DNA of 13,829 nucleotides. Origin: UCB3 sp964415605. Lineage in GTDB: Bacteria; Chloroflexota; Anaerolineae; Epilineales; Epilineaceae. The notes under the pieces are model-generated. The model was not told the origin of the DNA, ran no database searches, and saw nothing but the letters and a program-made list of their open reading frames with translations. The DNA is taken from NCBI GenBank assembly GCA_964415605.1, contig CAYQBA010000128.1, forward strand, positions 1-13,829, read 5' to 3'. Position 1 is the first letter of the stretch; every line of letters starts with the position of its first letter. The translations under genes were made by a program, and so were the position numbers. Below are positions 13,458-13,829 of the stretch, piece after piece.

Positions 13458-13829
13458 ATGAACGCCGACGACTTGACCCACACCAACCCTGACCTCCCCG
13501 GCACCCCCGGGCCAGCGGCCGACGGCGAAGGCCGCGTCATCGTGATCGGCTGGCAAGTCCTGCTGATCCCGATGGTCATCCTCGCCGTGGTCGGCGGGTA
13601 CCTCGTGGGGCAGCGGATCAGCGCCGCCACGAACCCCGTCCCGACCGCCCAGCCCGTGGCCGCCGTCGCCAACCCGGACGCCGGCTTCGGGCAGGCGCCC
13701 CTGGTGGTGACCATCGACGCCAGCCAGCTCCAGCAGCTCACCGATCCGTCGTCGCTCCTCCCGTCCGGCCCCGTCGAGCTGCCACCGCCGAGCCATCCCC
13801 TGATCGGCCAGATGGCGCCCGACTTCGAG
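13458..13829 (+). CDS. Membrane-anchored thiol-disulfide oxidoreductase or peroxiredoxin-like protein, N-terminal part
   Basis: The first 124 codons are present and the frame runs off the window. A hydrophilic N-terminus is followed by one membrane segment (about residues 32-48, QVLLIPMVILAVVGGYLVG) and then a Pro/Ala-rich linker. The visible end, LIGQMAPDFE, is the classic entry into a TlpA/ResA or AhpC/TSA-type thioredoxin fold (G-x-x-A-P-D-F). The catalytic cysteines would lie just beyond the window, so a redox role outside the membrane is inferred. GGAG seven bases before the ATG at 13458 supports the start. Confidence 0.75.
   Translation, partial: MNADDLTHTNPDLPGTPGPAADGEGRVIVIGWQVLLIPMVILAVVGGYLVGQRISAATNPVPTAQPVAAVANPDAGFGQAPLVVTIDASQLQQLTDPSSLLPSGPVELPPPSHPLIGQMAPDFE

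Noticed and set aside
1..13829. CRISPR array, tRNA, rRNA or diversity-generating reverse transcriptase
   Set aside because: I saw no regularly spaced long direct repeats, no cloverleaf sequence, no rRNA-like stretch and no reverse-transcriptase motif on either strand.

Overview
This is a GC-rich bacterial chromosome segment in which real genes have strong G/C bias at third codon positions and purine-rich ribosome binding sites. The gene mix suggests a Chloroflexota lineage (Anaerolineae or Ardenticatenia type): a Gly-tailed RRM protein, a GT-C glycosyltransferase with an appended beta-sandwich, large multipass proteins of unknown function, a secreted ricin-type lectin, and a NACHT protein ending in an FGE-sulfatase fold. 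No rRNA or marker gene is present, so the assignment is inference.

Layout. Bases 1-338 (minus) hold an RRM protein cut by the window edge. It is divergent from a multipass membrane protein (510-1556, plus). A 713-residue GT-C glycosyltransferase-like protein with a C-terminal discoidin-like domain follows (1638-3779, minus). Upstream of it lies the decayed left end of an IS3-family element (3813-3993), which now overlaps the only perfect TATAAT box I found. Next comes a secreted protein with a ricin-B beta-trefoil (4111-5088, minus), with a strong intrinsic terminator after it. A 431-base gene-free stretch (5089-5519) carries divergent promoters.

The centrepiece is a two-gene operon (5520-11271, plus). 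Gene one is an AAA ATPase ending in a PD-(D/E)XK nuclease-like domain with its key residues visible. Gene two is a 1396-residue fusion of an apparently intact APH/TCAD9-like kinase fold, a NACHT NTPase and a C-terminal FGE-sulfatase/C-type-lectin-like domain. The genes are 13 nt apart, the second ribosome binding site overlaps the first stop codon, and the second start codon is buried in a 17-pair RNA stem. I read this as a conflict or defence system: FGE domain as sensor, NACHT as switch, nuclease and/or kinase as output. The last 276 codons of gene two have much weaker GC3 bias than the rest, as if the sensor had been exchanged. No reverse transcriptase or template repeat is visible in the window.

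Right end. A 570-residue membrane protein (11353-13065, minus) is preceded by a possible 28-codon leader ORF encoding nine consecutive histidines followed by Pro-Thr-stop, reminiscent of the his-operon leader peptide. Mutually exclusive pairing segments lie around it. Divergently, a membrane-anchored thioredoxin-fold protein (13458 onward, plus) begins and is cut by the window end. Three GACCTGA heptamers in 7-base phase lie in the shared regulatory region.
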